Assembly (NCBI GenBank): GCA_029204225.1
Contig: CM055096.1
Coordinates: 33,461,209-33,525,208, forward strand
Length of the DNA stretch: 64,000 nucleotides
Origin: Diphasiastrum complanatum
Lineage: Eukaryota > Streptophyta > Lycopodiopsida > Lycopodiales > Lycopodiaceae
Direction of reading: 5' to 3'
Below the pieces are notes generated by a model. That model saw only the letters and a program-made list of their open reading frames with translations. It was not told the origin of the DNA and ran no database searches. Of the stretch, positions 22,221 to 34,308 are shown piece after piece. The position numbers and the translations under genes were made by a program. Each line of letters begins with the position of its first letter. Position 1 is the first letter of the stretch.

Positions 22221-23099
22221 GGTTCACTTATTGTTTTCAAGTCAAATTCTTTTGAGCCCTTCTAGACAATAGGAGGATGAACTCACAAGCCGCTTAAATC
22301 TTTATGCAAGGGTGTTGTAGTCCTAATCTGGTAGAGTGCATTTGGTTGCAGTAACACTCATTTGGTAGCATATGATTATTATGATCTGGGAGACTCACCT
22401 GTTCTATTTGTAGGGGATTGCTACTGGTAGTCATCGATGTTTAGAGATTGTTCTAGTTGCGGATTGCTATTTGATTTTTCATATATTGACTATTTGTACT
22501 TCATGTGATGTCAAGCCTGTGATTGTGGGATCATTTTCAGGCAATTAGATTGCTAAAAATCTGGAGGCACGATTATAGTATTAGATCACAACAAATCTAC
22601 AGGATAGCAGATCATTGGAGCACTGCTATATCTGATTACAGATCATTGAAGCACGGCTGTTTCTGTTTGCAGAACATTGGTGGCTATGTTACAAAATCTG
22701 CAAGGCAGACTATAGAAATTAGTCCACTACACTTTCACAATACAGGCCCTTGAAAATCAGATCCACATTTCTTACGGCTGAAAGCTCCGTTTTGTTGAAA
22801 ACAGCTACCTATTGTTCTCTGGCTCTGGATGACTCAGATCGCTGAAAAAGTTTCAGATTCCTGTCAGAAATAATAATTGTTTATTTCTCATCAAGCCATT
22901 GCTGCAGTTTGCTGCAGATGTACTGTTGGAGGCAGATTTTTTGATAGCTACATCTATATGGGTTAAGAGTTCTTTCCAGGTCCTTGCTGACAATTGGCTG
23001 CATGTAACTGCATCATCACTACAGGAGAACTACATAAGCAAGGCAGGTCACCGGAGTCAGAGCGCTGGGCCAGTACAAACAGATTATCAAAATATACAC

Positions 23100-23167
<68 letters not shown>

Positions 23168-23323
23168 TAGGCTACTTTGGTTCTACATGCAAGTTCTTTT
23201 AAAAAGAAAGAACCATCAAATTTTTGGAACCATCAGAGATATTTGAAGAACCAACGGATATTGAAGAATTTTTGCAAATTATCTGGAGCCAACAAAGATT
23301 TTTTAAAGTTGAACCTAAGTTGT
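22221..23323. other. Intronic sequence with AT and GA microsatellites
   Basis: No gene seen. A (TA)n tract at about 23108-23137 is followed by (GA)n at 23138-23159. Confidence 0.6.
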
Positions 23324-24015
23324 ACCGGAACACCATTCTGGAGCCCCACGTTCCGGAACGCTGTGTAAAAAAAACCTGGAAAAAAAAAAATTTGACAGCC
23401 GCAAAGCCCCATTTCCAGCGCACTTTGTTGGAAAGAAAAAACTTGTGGAGAGAGGAATAGGAGGCCAAATGGGTAGTGTGAGCACTCTATGTGAAGGCTA
23501 TGATGAGTGGAAAGTGAATATAGCACATTGAAGAGGGCAACAGTGACTATGTGGAGATTTGCAAGCAAAGGAACTTCTTGAAGGTTTTTTTCACCCTTTC
23601 TTTCCTTGCTTTGTTTGGAGGCTATAGTACATCATTTTGAGTGATTCATGTTGCTAAGATTGGCTGTAGGGTTGCTAGGGAGAGAGTGATTGAATGTCCC
23701 AAAGCTTTCAGGTTTCAATTTTGGTATGCACCATGCTGAAGCCTAAATTCAGTTGATGAATGAATGAACTTCAACGTACTATGCTTTGTTCAGTCAGTAC
23801 TAGGTACTGTGCTTTGCAATGTGTTTGGGATTTTTTTTAACATCCCTTAACGTTGGTTTTTCCCACCCCAACAGATAGATTCTAAAAAAATAACAAAAAT
23901 AATATAAATTTGTAAGGTTCCGATCCAAAACGCTCTTGGATCCTGGAACCGTTCTGGAACAAGTGTTCCTGAATGTTCCCAGAACGTAGCATTCCCAGAA
24001 CTCTATGCTTCTATC
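23324..24015 (+). repeat. Dispersed repeat R, copy 1 (CCGGAACG-rich)
   Basis: Begins TTGTACCGGAACACCATTCT and ends AACTCTATGCTTCTAT. It shares ordered blocks with 47028-47875: the TTCCGGAACGC start, CCCATTTCCARCGCACT with TTGGAGAG/TTGGAAAG, CCACCCCAACA-TAGATT, and the closing CCGATCC...GAACTCTRTGCTTCTAT. No coding sequence or clear terminal repeats. Class unknown. Confidence 0.65.
23966..23978 (+). promoter_or_regulatory. Heat-shock-element-like trimer in repeat R
   Basis: TTCCTGAATGTTC is a perfect nTTCnnGAAnnTTCn arrangement, with further GAA/TTC units nearby (TTCTGGAAC at 23952-23960, AGAAC at 23981). This is a sequence match to the plant HSF site only; function is untested. Confidence 0.4.
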
Positions 24016-24035
24016 TTTTAAACTGACAAAAACCT

Positions 24036-24500
24036 TTGTTAAGTCAACAGATTTTGATTGATCCTACGTGTCATACAATGACAAGTTTAAGTAATGAGGT
24101 GTTATCTGAGGCAAGTAAACTTGACAGCACAAATTTCAGCATTCTCATGGATCGAGAATATTGGGATATTGTTACAAGTGCCGAAGTTCCTCCCACAATT
24201 GATAGAGAGTTAAAAGAGTACATAAAACGGCGAAGAAAAGCCCATCATATGATTAACTTATCAGTTGAAGATACAATTATTTCGCATATCAGATATGTTG
24301 TTGGACCCAAGGAAGCTTCAAATATTCTTTGTTCTTGAATCTTAACTGATAAGCTATACACTTTGAAAATGAATACAGGAGAATTATTGACAGATTATTT
24401 TACACGAGTAAAACATCTCATAGGACAACTTATAGCAGTAGGAGAAAGTGTCCTAGATTCAGTTTTAGTATCCATCATGCTCAATAGCTCACTAGCCTAT
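24036..24500 (+). pseudogene. Copia gag fragment
   Basis: A UBN2-type copia Gag N-terminal region: KLDSTNFSILMDREYWDIVT, then SHIRYVVGPKEASNIL to a stop at 24338. It continues in frame past that stop (LYTLKMNTGELLTDYF, HLIGQLIAVGESVLDS) and is broken off near 24490, where a copia RT fragment begins on the opposite strand. The LTR and primer site of this copy are not visible. Confidence 0.75.
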
Positions 24501-25352
24501 CATAGGGCACAGTTGGGAAACTCATAAACTGACTTGCCACACCAACCGCATAGGAAATGTCTGGTCTCAAAGCGGTAAGATAAATCAGGCTGCACACCAG
24601 CTGCCTATAAAGAGTCTCATCCACAAAAGGAGTGCCATCATCCCTAGATGGCTTACTGCTGGTATTAATGGGAGTAGATACGGGTTTACAATCTTGCATA
24701 TTGAACCTGTTCAAGACTTTACATGCATACTTTGCCTAAGAAATGCACACACACTTTTGCTTTTTCCAAACCTCCAAACCTAGGCAACAGTGAATTAGAC
24801 CCAGATCTTTCATTTCAAACTCATTTGACAAAATGACCCTTCACCTTTGCAATCAGCTTCCCATTGTTACCCGACGATGTTCCCATCTTCCTCCTTCACA
24901 TACAAGTTGCAATCCAAATGGCTCTTTATAAATTGATCCTTGGCAAAATAGTCGTCAATACGACTATTCCAGGCCCTGGGTGCCTGTCTCAAATCGTACA
25001 AGGCCTTCTTAAGCTTGCACACCATAGCCTCCTTGCCCTTGGCCTCAAAGCACTTGTGGCTGGTCCATGTAAACTTCTTCAGCCAGCTGTCCATTTGATG
25101 GACCTCCCAATCATAGAATGCAACCAATGCTAAAAGCATCCTGATAGACGTCATCTTAGCCACGGGTGCAAACGTCTCATCATAGTCCAAGCCTTCCTGC
25201 TGTGCATAGCCTTTTTCCACCAACCTTGCCTTATGCTTTTCGATGCTCCCATCCGATTTGTATTTTGTCCTATAGACCCATTTACACCCGATAGGACGCT
25301 TTCCTTTTGGTAGCGTCCAGTATGATGTGGCATAACTAACAGCTTGTTTCAC
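24481..25352 (-). pseudogene. Copia reverse-transcriptase fragment lacking the YVDD box
   Basis: Read right to left: SYWTLPKGKRPIGCKWVYRT, KSDGSIEKHKARLVEKGYAQ, DYDETFAPVAKMTSIRMLLA, KALYDLRQAPRAWNSRIDDY (RVT_2 family). It jumps from CNLYVKEEDGNIV straight to GNNGKLIAKVKGHF. The segment that should carry the catalytic YVDD is deleted. After a shift the connection region follows (NMQDCKPVSTPINTSSKP, LRPDISYAVGVASQF). It is dead. Confidence 0.9.
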
Positions 25353-25759
25353 TGGAATACCGTGTATCCAAGACTAGGAGTATATTGTATCCTATGTACT
25401 GGTCATGAACATAACATTCTTCCCTCCTTAAACTGTTTCTATCCTTAGAAACTAAAATTCGGGCTCTCTCCCACTAATCATCATCCTCAGTACGACCTTC
25501 TGAGAAGGATTGGGATCAACATCTATGTTTAGCAGGGAACAACTCTGCTAGTAGCAGCACAGGCGTCTCACCATTTTTATTATCTCATGGCTAGCTTGCC
25601 TTTGAGATCTTCTTGCCCCTGGATTGCTGCTTTCTCCCTCATCCAATATTGTACCATCCTGCACAGTTTTCCAATACCACTTGGAAAACATCTTCCTTGC
25701 AATTGGTGATGAAGATGGAGAATAGGACTCAACAGCTTTGCCCCTTTCCTCTCTCAAAC
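25353..25759. other. Junk between copia and chromovirus fragments
   Basis: Contains a 69-codon minus-strand open stretch (25757-25548) that I cannot assign, and a purine run (AAGGAGGGAAGA, minus strand near 25420) resembling a copia polypurine tract. No firm gene. Confidence 0.3.
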
Positions 25760-27451
25760 CAGAATTTCCTGAGAAATTAAACCTCAGCCAAACAGCGAGT
25801 AGGGTCTTCTGAAAATTTCAGAATTTGCAAGTGGATTTGGGCTTCAAATCTGATTTTTTGGAACCGTTTCAGAAGCTGTCAGATCAGCGAGGGAGGATAG
25901 CAAAGAAATTCAGATCTTCTTTGCACTTTTTCCGCCTCCTATTTGAATTTCTCAGAGCTACAGGTCTGAAAGCAGTTGAGGAAGAGTTGAGAGATTATTT
26001 TTTTTATTCTCTCTGTCGAAGTACAGTTCTCAGAAAGAGCTAAGTTTTCTTTCCTTCCCTTGTACAGTTGTAAATTAGTCTTTCTGACTTTTTTTTCTTC
26101 AGAAGTTAAGGTACCTCTCTTTCAGTTCCGAAAATGACCACTCCTCAGGGACCTGATCAACCCTCGGAGAGAGGCTTCGATGAACTTGAAACATAAGCCT
26201 TGGCTTACGTAAAGGGAAAGAACCTATGGAAATGGAAGAACAGGAACAGTTCGCCGAAGAACTCGACGAACTGGTTACCAAGGAGCAGTTACTCCACTTG
26301 GTAACAGAAGTGGATGAACTGAAGTTGGCTAGCCGATTTCAAGTCCAGTGTGGATGACTCGTTCGCTGAACTCAAAGGCTTGATTTTGAGTTCCGCGAAA
26401 GGAAGCCTTCCCTCCACTTCTCAGTTGTCTCCTTCTCCACTTCCATCAGTTTCGGGTGAGACTTTGCGGTCTCACCCCAGTGTTTTTAAAGATTTAAAGC
26501 CTCCTACTTTTAATGGGGAAGAAGCAATTGAGGCCAGTCTTTCCTTAGGGCCCATGGCCTATAAGTGGTGGTTAAATCTCCAGGAGACTGGGCAGACTCC
26601 CCGATCATGGAAAGCCTTTGAAAAAGCTTTTCTACGAGAATTCCTACCAGAAAATGAACTTGATAGAGCCTGGGAAGCCTGGGAAAGAACAGTTTGAGAA
26701 ACAAGAACGTTTGTGCTTCGTGTGTATGGGCAAGGGACACACGGTCAGACAATGTCCCAAGGGGCCTTTCACTAAAAAAGATAAAAAAAAGATAAGAAAC
26801 AAGTTCATCTTGTTCAGACTGTAAGTTTCCCCAGTGACTCGACAGCTTCCGAGATCAAAGTGTGTCATGAAGACCATGAACACTGTTGCCAGCTGACCTC
26901 TGCAATGCTAGGGACCTTCAGCTTTGGGCCGCATGACCTAGTACGTATGCATGGGAAAGTTGGTAACTAGTCAGTAAGAGTTATGGTTGATGATGGGGCA
27001 ACCCATAATTTCATCAACTACACCCTGGTTAAAAAACTTAAACTTCCAGAAGTACCTAGTCAGCATAGGTACATAGTTTCACTAGCTAAGGGTGAAGATA
27101 AGAAAATCTGGGAAACTATGGTAAGTAACTTGAATCTTGGTATTCAGGGGTACCAAGATGAAATAAACTTTCAGACAATGCACCTGGATCGAACAAACAT
27201 TGTTCTCGGGAGAGATTGGCCCTACAATTTAGGACCTTCCCTCCACATAAACTATCAAGAGAACACCCTCAACTTTCAGCATAAAGGCCGAGAGATCCAG
27301 TTGCATGGGGAGCATGATGTTCCCAACAGCCCTATCGTCTGCAGTTTAGAGCTCTGTCAGCTAATCGGAGACGAAGACCATCAGGTATTCTTATGTGACT
27401 TTCAGTTTACCAGTTAGTGTTTACCCTACTGTGGTGTTAGGATCTATTACA
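25760..27451 (+). pseudogene. Chromovirus copy 3, internally deleted
   Basis: Plus-strand relative of the 3130-9529 element. A leader is followed by gag at 26134 ([20 protein letters not shown], then a stop and frameshifts), then capsid parts with two internal deletions: PPTFNGEE is joined to [10 protein letters not shown], and EAWERTV to [20 protein letters not shown]. The protease region 26983-27412 has [17 protein letters not shown]. At 27414 it jumps to the last 38 bases of the 3' LTR (ending GATCTATTACA at 27451). RT, RNase H and integrase are gone. It appears inserted in the copia RNase H sequence that follows. Confidence 0.88.
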
Positions 27452-27820
27452 CCACTGTTGCTACTTCTTCTAGTGAGGCAGAATATAGAGCGATATTTTC
27501 AACCACAACAGAGTGTTTATGGCTGAGAAGACTACTTGTTGACATGAAGTTTGGCGAGCCCTCAGCCACTCTTATCTTGAGTGATAGTCAAAGTGCTACT
27601 ACCAATGCACGGAATCCTGTTTTCCATGCGAGGACGAAGCACATCGAGATCCATTATCACTTTGTTCGGGAGAGACTTCATGATGGCGCCATTTTACTTG
27701 AATATTGTCCTACGAAGGATAATATTGCGGACCTCTTCACTAAGGCGTTGCCTAGAGTCAGATTTGAAGCTTTATGCAAAGCTTTAAATTTGATACCACG
27801 TGTTGGTTTTGTTACATAGT
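27452..27820 (+). pseudogene. Copia RNase H C-terminal fragment
   Basis: TVATSSSEAEYRAIFSTTTE and HARTKHIEIHYHFVRERLHD, then KDNIADLFTKALPRVRFEAL to a stop at 27819: the canonical end of a copia polyprotein. A polypurine tract (TTTAAGGAGGG, 27846-27856) and LTR follow in order. The left part was displaced by the chromovirus insertion. Confidence 0.9.
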
Positions 27821-27856
27821 GAAGATTTCAATTTTTGCATTGTCATTTAAGGAGGG

Positions 27857-28307
27857 TGTTAGAAATAAATGACTATGCTAAAATTAATCCATAGGTTACT
27901 TTGACCCAAAAGGTCGAGATTTGTGTAACCATGGGTATTTAGTTATTTAGGCCATCTTAAGTTTGTCTTAAGTTCAATTGGACCCAATTTTGGTCATGTA
28001 TTGACTCGTGGGTCCTTAGGGGTCTAATTTTGTTTAGGGGCCCTATCTTGACTTTTGGGGGTGCCCTACATTTAGTAACTGGTTAACCTTAGGGTTTGGT
28101 GGCATTTGGCCACATCCAGGTAGAGTACTTAGATGCTCATTGTGTATTCCATTTTGACAGTTTGGCTAAGCATTGCTCTCCATTGCTCTTGTTGTTGTTT
28201 TCTCTCTCTCTCTCTTAGAGTTGGGCGCCCAACCTCTTCTCTCTTGTTTCTTGTGGAGACTGATTGATAACTAGATCTTGGTGACTTGACTCTTGCTTTC
28301 GTATACA
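27857..28307 (+). repeat. 3' LTR of the copia fragment
   Basis: Starts TGTTAGAAATAAATGAC just after the polypurine tract and ends ...CGTATACA. It shares GACCCAAAAGGTCGAGA and TGTGTAACCATGG with the LTRs of the copia element at 48074-51958, so both belong to one family group. It contains a short CT tract near 28200. The right end is set by the abrupt start of chromovirus integrase sequence. Confidence 0.72.
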
Positions 28308-31300
28308 AACTTACTGTCCCGGTCGCTGACTATGCCGGAAGGGAGACTGTATAATTTAAATAGTTGGCCTATAAACAACCTTGCTAACTCTGGAGCTCTA
28401 ATGATTGTTTTGGTTGGAATAAAATGAGCCATTTTGGTCAAATGGTCAACTATGACCCATATAGCATTATGACCCTTCTGGGTCTTAGGAAGGCCTACTA
28501 TGAAATCCATGGGAATACTTTCCCATTTACCAACTGGTATTTCTAAGGGCTGTAACAACCCTCCTACCTTTAGACGGTCTGCTTTATTAATCTGACACTT
28601 CTGGCAACTGGTTACATACTGTTGGATGTCCTTTTTCATATTGGGCCACCCAGAAGAATTGCCTACAAAGAAGCTCATAGGTCTTCTAAATTCTTGGGTG
28701 TCCCGCACTAGGGCTATCATGACATTCATACAAAATTTGGCACCTAAAATCCTCCAAGTCAGGAACACACATTCTGTTTCTGTAAAGTAGATACTCATCC
28801 TGAATGGAATACTATTTGCATTTGAATCCTCGAGAACTGGATCCCTCAACCTCACTAATATGCTTGGGATCTACAGACTCATAATCCTCAACGCAAGCTG
28901 GCGTATGGTTGGATTCTTCATCCTCAACGAAAGCTGTCGTATACTTGGATGAATCCCCAAGTGTAGGAATGGGTTCAGTACATCTCTGTTCTGGACTGTC
29001 TTCCAGACTATGGAGAAATACGGATCACTCTTGCATTTCGCCCTCAAGGATTTGAGTAACTCATTACAGAACTGGGTAAAACTCAACTCGTTTACCATTG
29101 GCATTCTGCTAAGTGCATTTGCCGTTGTATTGAACTTTCCTCGTCTATATCTGATAGACAAGTCAAATTCTTGCATTAGCTTAGCCCACCAAGCTTTGCG
29201 CAGGCTGATTGCACAAATATCTGAGGCTTTCATGGTCAGTCAGGATCTCGAAGCTAGCACCATACAAATAACGCCGCCAAGCCTTAAGGGCATGAATAAT
29301 AGAAAAAAGTTCCTTTTCATAAGCACGAGATCTGGTCTGAGCGGGTTCGAGCTTCTTACTTTTCAACACTACAGGTCATCCGTTTTGGTTCAACACCGCA
29401 CCTACTGCAAAGTCACTAGCATCTGTTTCGACCACAAAAGGCTACTTTGGGTCTACGACTTTCAGTATTGGTGTTGTAACCAAGGCTGCTCTCCTATTGC
29501 TCTGGCAACCAGACAAACTCCTTTCCCTTCCCCTTAAGAAGATTTGTCATGGGAACTGCTATCTGAGTATAACCCTTGACAAATCGTTTGTAGTAACCTG
29601 AAAGGCCAAGAAAGACCTGAAGGTCTATTATACTGTTTGATCTAGGCCAACTGAATATGGCTTTGACCTTATTTGGGTCCATCTTAATCCCATCTTCGGA
29701 GATAATATGGCCCAAATATGTTGATTCTTCGGTAAAAAAGCTCACATTTAGGTTTCTTTGCAAATAGCTTATACTTTCTGAGCAAACGGAACACCTTTCT
29801 GAGGTGAGCCAGATGCTTTTTCTTAGTTTTATTGTAGACTAAAATGTCATCTAGAAAAACTACCACAAATTTTCTTGAATATGACCGAAGAACATTGTTT
29901 GTCAGGGTCATAAAAGTCGTCGGAACATTGGTGAGTCCAGAGGGCATCACCTTAAACTCATAATGACTGTGACGAGTTCTAAAAGCTGTTTTCAGGACAT
30001 CTTCCACTTTAATACAGACTTGATGATACCCCGAACGTAGATCTATTTTACTGAAATATCTGGCCCAGTCGAGCAAATCAAACAACTCGTCTACTGGAGG
30101 CATAGGGTACTTATTTTTTATTGTGACTTTATTTAATGCTCTGTAATCTATGCATCAACACATAGTCCCTTCTTCTTTTTTAACTAAAAGGAAAGATGCT
30201 GCCCAAGGGGAACTGCTTGGTTGTATCTGTCCTTTATTTAATTATTCTATTAGTTGTTTTGTTATTTCCCTATCTTCAGACTGACTAACCCGATAGGGTG
30301 GCTACCAAGTACTAAATTAATAGCATGATCAACTTCTCTACTGGGTGGTAAACCACTAGGCAAATCATTAGGAAAAACATCATCATACTTACTTAAAAGA
30401 ACATCTAACTTTTTATTGCAAACAGAGTCATCAAAAATAAAATGCAAGTCACAAAGAAGTACATCATGTTGATCATCCTCCATTAGCTGAACAAGCTCGA
30501 ACTGCACACCAAGGGGCTGTTGGGAACTCCATGCTCCCCATGCAGGTGAACTTCTCGACCGTTTCGTTGAAAGTTGAGGGTATTGTCCTAATAATTTCGT
30601 TGGGAGAGTGGGGCCCAAGCTGTAGAGTCAATCTTTCCCTAACACTAGGTCGATACGGTCCCGATGCATGATCTGAAAGTTCAGGTTATCTTGATAACCT
30701 TGAATTTCTAGACCTAAATTACTGACCATGGTTTCCCACACACGCTTATCCTGACCCTTCACCAAAGAAACTATCTACTCATGTTGACTAGGTGTTTCTG
30801 GGAGCTGTAGCTTCTTGACTAGGGTGTAATTGATGAAGTTATGGGTTGCCCCATCATCCACCATTACTCTTACTGACTGATTGCCAAATTTCAACTGACA
30901 ATGGTGCTCATGGTCTTCATGAAACACCTCTATTTTGGTAGCTACCGAATCGGTGGGGAAACTCACGGTTTGCACCAGATGTACTTGCTTGTTGTCTTTC
31001 TTTTTATTAAAGGGCCCTTTAGGGTATTGTCTGACATTGTCTGACTGTGTGACCCTTACCCATGCAAACAAAACACAACCGCTCTTGCTTAGCTGTTTTG
31101 TAATCTTTAGTTTTTAACGGTTGAATGATTGCAGGGCGTTTCTGAGGACCTTCATTCTGATTAGGTTTATCAAACTTCTTTCGTTTGAGGTTCAGGCACC
31201 ACTGTAGGGCATGGGACCTAGGGATAAGCTAGCTTCTAAGGCTTGCACATGGTCTGGGGTCTGTTTTAATGCTTTTCATTTGCTAAGAAAGGTCTAAAGT

Positions 31301-31521
31301 TTATCTATATTTCTGTCCTTTTCTTCCCCACTAAAGGTTGGTGGTTTTAAATCTTTAAAGAATACTTGGGTTTGTTCTAGTATCTCCCGAAACCGCATGC
31401 AACTCCAGATTTTACTGAATAAGTTTGCTGTAAAGTATGCTGGGCTCCCAAATATAATATGTCGAAACAGCTGTCTGAGAAGCACTAATCCTGCTAAAAA
31501 AAGTGTGCCTTCATGTAGCAA
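28308..31521 (-). pseudogene. Chromovirus copy 4, diverged and disrupted
   Basis: Read right to left: a gag scrap ([19 protein letters not shown]) near 31400, a CCHC region, protease with [20 protein letters not shown] (30870-30790), RT from about 30300 ([37 protein letters not shown]), RNase H ([20 protein letters not shown]), and integrase with its zinc finger and [20 protein letters not shown]. It stops at SDRDSKF, where the copia LTR cuts in. Many frameshifts. It is clearly more distant from copies 1-3 than they are from each other, so it is a separate, older subfamily. Confidence 0.88.
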
Positions 31522-33748
31522 GAAAACCTCTGCAAACAGCTCACTGGAAGAAGAAGAATAAGCGCTGGAATTCTGATCTTGAATGGCCTAATCTGCCTGC
31601 AAACAGTGTGCTGATATTTGCCTCAAAAATACACTGAAACCTGTCTAGGAAAAATGCTCCAAATCGATGGAGATACCGAGCTGTCTAGGCTTCAAAAAGT
31701 GCGCCCAAACAGTTTGCTGGAAAATAGCCTTCTCCGAGGGTGCCAAATTGCGCCGATCTAGGCAGCAGAAGGCTGCATGGCCCCCGACTGTCATGCATGT
31801 GTCCGCATGAGCATTATTGTCCCTCATACCAACTGCATGGTATGCATACATGCCTCTGACTCACACTGTCCTCTGCCTCCGGTGGTTACTGCACCTACAA
31901 GTACAGTACTGTTGGGTTGGTATTGTTACGGTCTCGAAACAAGTTCCTACACCTACTCACTCACTCTAGGTAGGAGGCCCCATAGAACATTAATAGACAT
32001 TATTCAGCTAGCGGGGACCACCCCTAGCAATCACTATTAACGTCGGTTCTATGTCAGTCCTAACCATATGGCGTATGCCAACATGTGGTATAGTATGGTT
32101 AACTGGAGTTAACCAAGGACCTGAAATTAAGTCTCAAGGTTGGCTAGTCAGGGGTTCATTTTGCCAGAGTTGGTGGAGTATCTCAATAAAACTCCTTTCA
32201 TAAAGCAGAGGGCCCATCTTGGCCCCCTCTAATGGTGGCATATGCGATATTTTGTAGATGTTGTAAGCTTTGCTTCCAATAACCTTTCCCTTCGATTGAC
32301 ACAAATCCTTCGGTTGACTATGTGTGGTAAGTAGGCCCAAGACTTCTATATTAAAAAAAATAGTGAGCACATACGGCATGCCCTAGCATCGATTTTCCTA
32401 AATGGTATCAAAGCATATGTGTTCTTGAGGCACCATACATAGGGAAAGGAAAGAGCACCATGTGCATTTCATATCAACGCTACAAATGGTTTTGAGTAGT
32501 GAAAAAATTTACAACTATCATCAATTTTGTGAGTTAGGATTTAGAGCTTTGATTTCCAAATGGTTTAGTTTCTTGCAACTTCATCAAAGTTTAGTTTCTT
32601 TCGCTAGAATACCGGATTTGCAAGCTAGATACCTAGTTGGATGGATGTTACAATGTTCCATCAAACTATAGATGGGGCACTAGAAGAAGTTGTAGATACA
32701 TTTCTTGACAACAAAACCTAGCCGATACAAAACACTCGGCAATTGGCTTAATAAGATAGGAATGTCAAATCAAGACAAGAATCAAATCACTAAGGAGCTC
32801 TCTAACAACCATACACAACCATATATTAGACGTTGGAATTTGAGGAAGCCATCACATATATTTTGAGCATCTCAACACACAATTGTTACAACTCCCATGA
32901 TCTCTGATTGCCTTGAAGGTGGACGCACACCCCATACCAGTGACGGATCCCTTGCACCATAGATGCACTAACGAATCGATGTCCGTGATTTGGACAGCGA
33001 TCCGAATCGCAACCCCTGATTCGCTCAAGGGTCACGACTCACGATTCACGATTCGCTATGTTTTTTTTTTTTTGAAAAAATTGCATACAATATGGGTATC
33101 AAGAGAGAGAGGAAAAGGAGAGGATCATGATTACAGAGGTTCGTTGTTTCGAAACCAATTATGGGCATTTATGGACGACTCGAATGCCGCAACCACTGTA
33201 CACACCACCTCCGGCACGATGAGTAGATAGACGCCGACTGCTCACATGCCCCAAACCATCATGGTTTCGCCATTTTTACTCCCTCTCTCTCCCACAGCCA
33301 GTGCAGGTCTGCTGTCCTGCGGCCTCCTTTGTAGTTTTTTTTTTTTTAAACAAAAAAACACAATAATCTGGGCAGCGAATCGTGATTCACTGCATCTATG
33401 CTTTGCTCTTTAGATCTAATTAGCAATTTTCCTCCCAATATTAGGAGGAGCAGCAGCCCCAAAGGAATATAGCAATAGGTATAAAACACCAGGGATCACC
33501 ACGAATAGTCTTTATTGATAAGGTCAACCCATGTGTCTTGAATGGAAGTCACACAAAAAAGTTGTATGCTCAAAATGTAGTCATTTGTTCTCAATGCTCC
33601 TGTTTCAAGTACACCTTGAATGTTTTATCTACTGAGTTCAAAGAATAGGGTAAATCTAGTATTGAATTATTTACTTTTCTGAATGCATGGCTGCATTTAG
33701 AATACTGGTAGTCAATAAGAGGTTAGTTTTGTCGTTCAAGAGCATCAG

Positions 33749-33750
<2 letters not shown>
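31522..33750. other. Intronic sequence, possible old LTR remnant
   Basis: No gene seen. A TGGTATCAAAGC motif at about 32403-32414 is one base off the tRNA-Met primer site, and TGTTACGGTCTCGAAAC at 31924 resembles an LTR start. A solo or decayed LTR at 31924-32400 is possible but unpaired. Homopolymer T runs occur at 33061-33073 and 33338-33348. Confidence 0.35.

Positions 33751-33806
<56 letters not shown>
33751..33806. repeat. (TC)n microsatellite at LINE L2 5' end
   Basis: About 56 bp of uninterrupted TC repeat running straight into the LINE 5' end (CACCATGGCCCCTCC). Confidence 0.95.
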
Positions 33807-33808
<2 letters not shown>

Positions 33809-33810
33809 CC

Positions 33811-34308
33811 ATGGCCCCTCCTCCTCCTCGCGCCCCTGCTCGTAGATCAGCACGATCCCCAGCCACCTCCTCACTCACCTCCCACGCTCACCACTCACCT
33901 CCCCTGGCTGCCCCTTCCCCTAACCCCCTCGCTGCTCTCCTTCCCTCGCTGCCCCTTCCCGTAACCTCCTCGCTGCTCCTTCTTCCCCCCTCGCTGGTGC
34001 CCCTTCCCTCGCTGCCCCTTCCCTCAATGCTCCTTCTTCCCCCCTCGCTGCCCCTTCCCTCGCTGATCCTTCCCCTAACCCCCTCGCTGTTCCTTCCCCT
34101 TCCCCCCTCGCTGCTCCATCCCCCCCCTCGCTGACCTCCCTGATCTCCTAGCTGCCACCCCCTCACCCATCCTCCTCGCTGACCCCTCCTTGTCACCCCC
34201 CTCGCCTCACCCCCTCGCTGATCCCTCACCTCACCCCCTCGCTGATCTCTCACCTCACCCCATTGTCATTCCAGCCCCCCCCCCTCGCTGCCACTTCACC
34301 TCACCCCC
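33811..34308 (+). repeat. Pro/Ser/Leu-coding minisatellite in L2 ORF1
   Basis: Imperfect tandem copies of CCCCTTCCCTCGCTG-type units fill roughly 33890-34260. They expand the start of ORF1 into a Pro/Leu/Ser-rich tract with shifting frame. L1 has only a short Pro-rich stretch here, so this is a copy-specific expansion. Confidence 0.8.

Noticed and set aside
31924-32414. A complete LTR element in this interval
   Set aside because: An LTR-start-like TGTTACG and a one-mismatch primer site are present, but no second LTR, coding domain or target duplication could be found.
33888-34253. Gly/Arg-rich minus-strand open frame of 121 codons
   Set aside because: Antisense shadow of the CCCCTCGCTG minisatellite in LINE L2.
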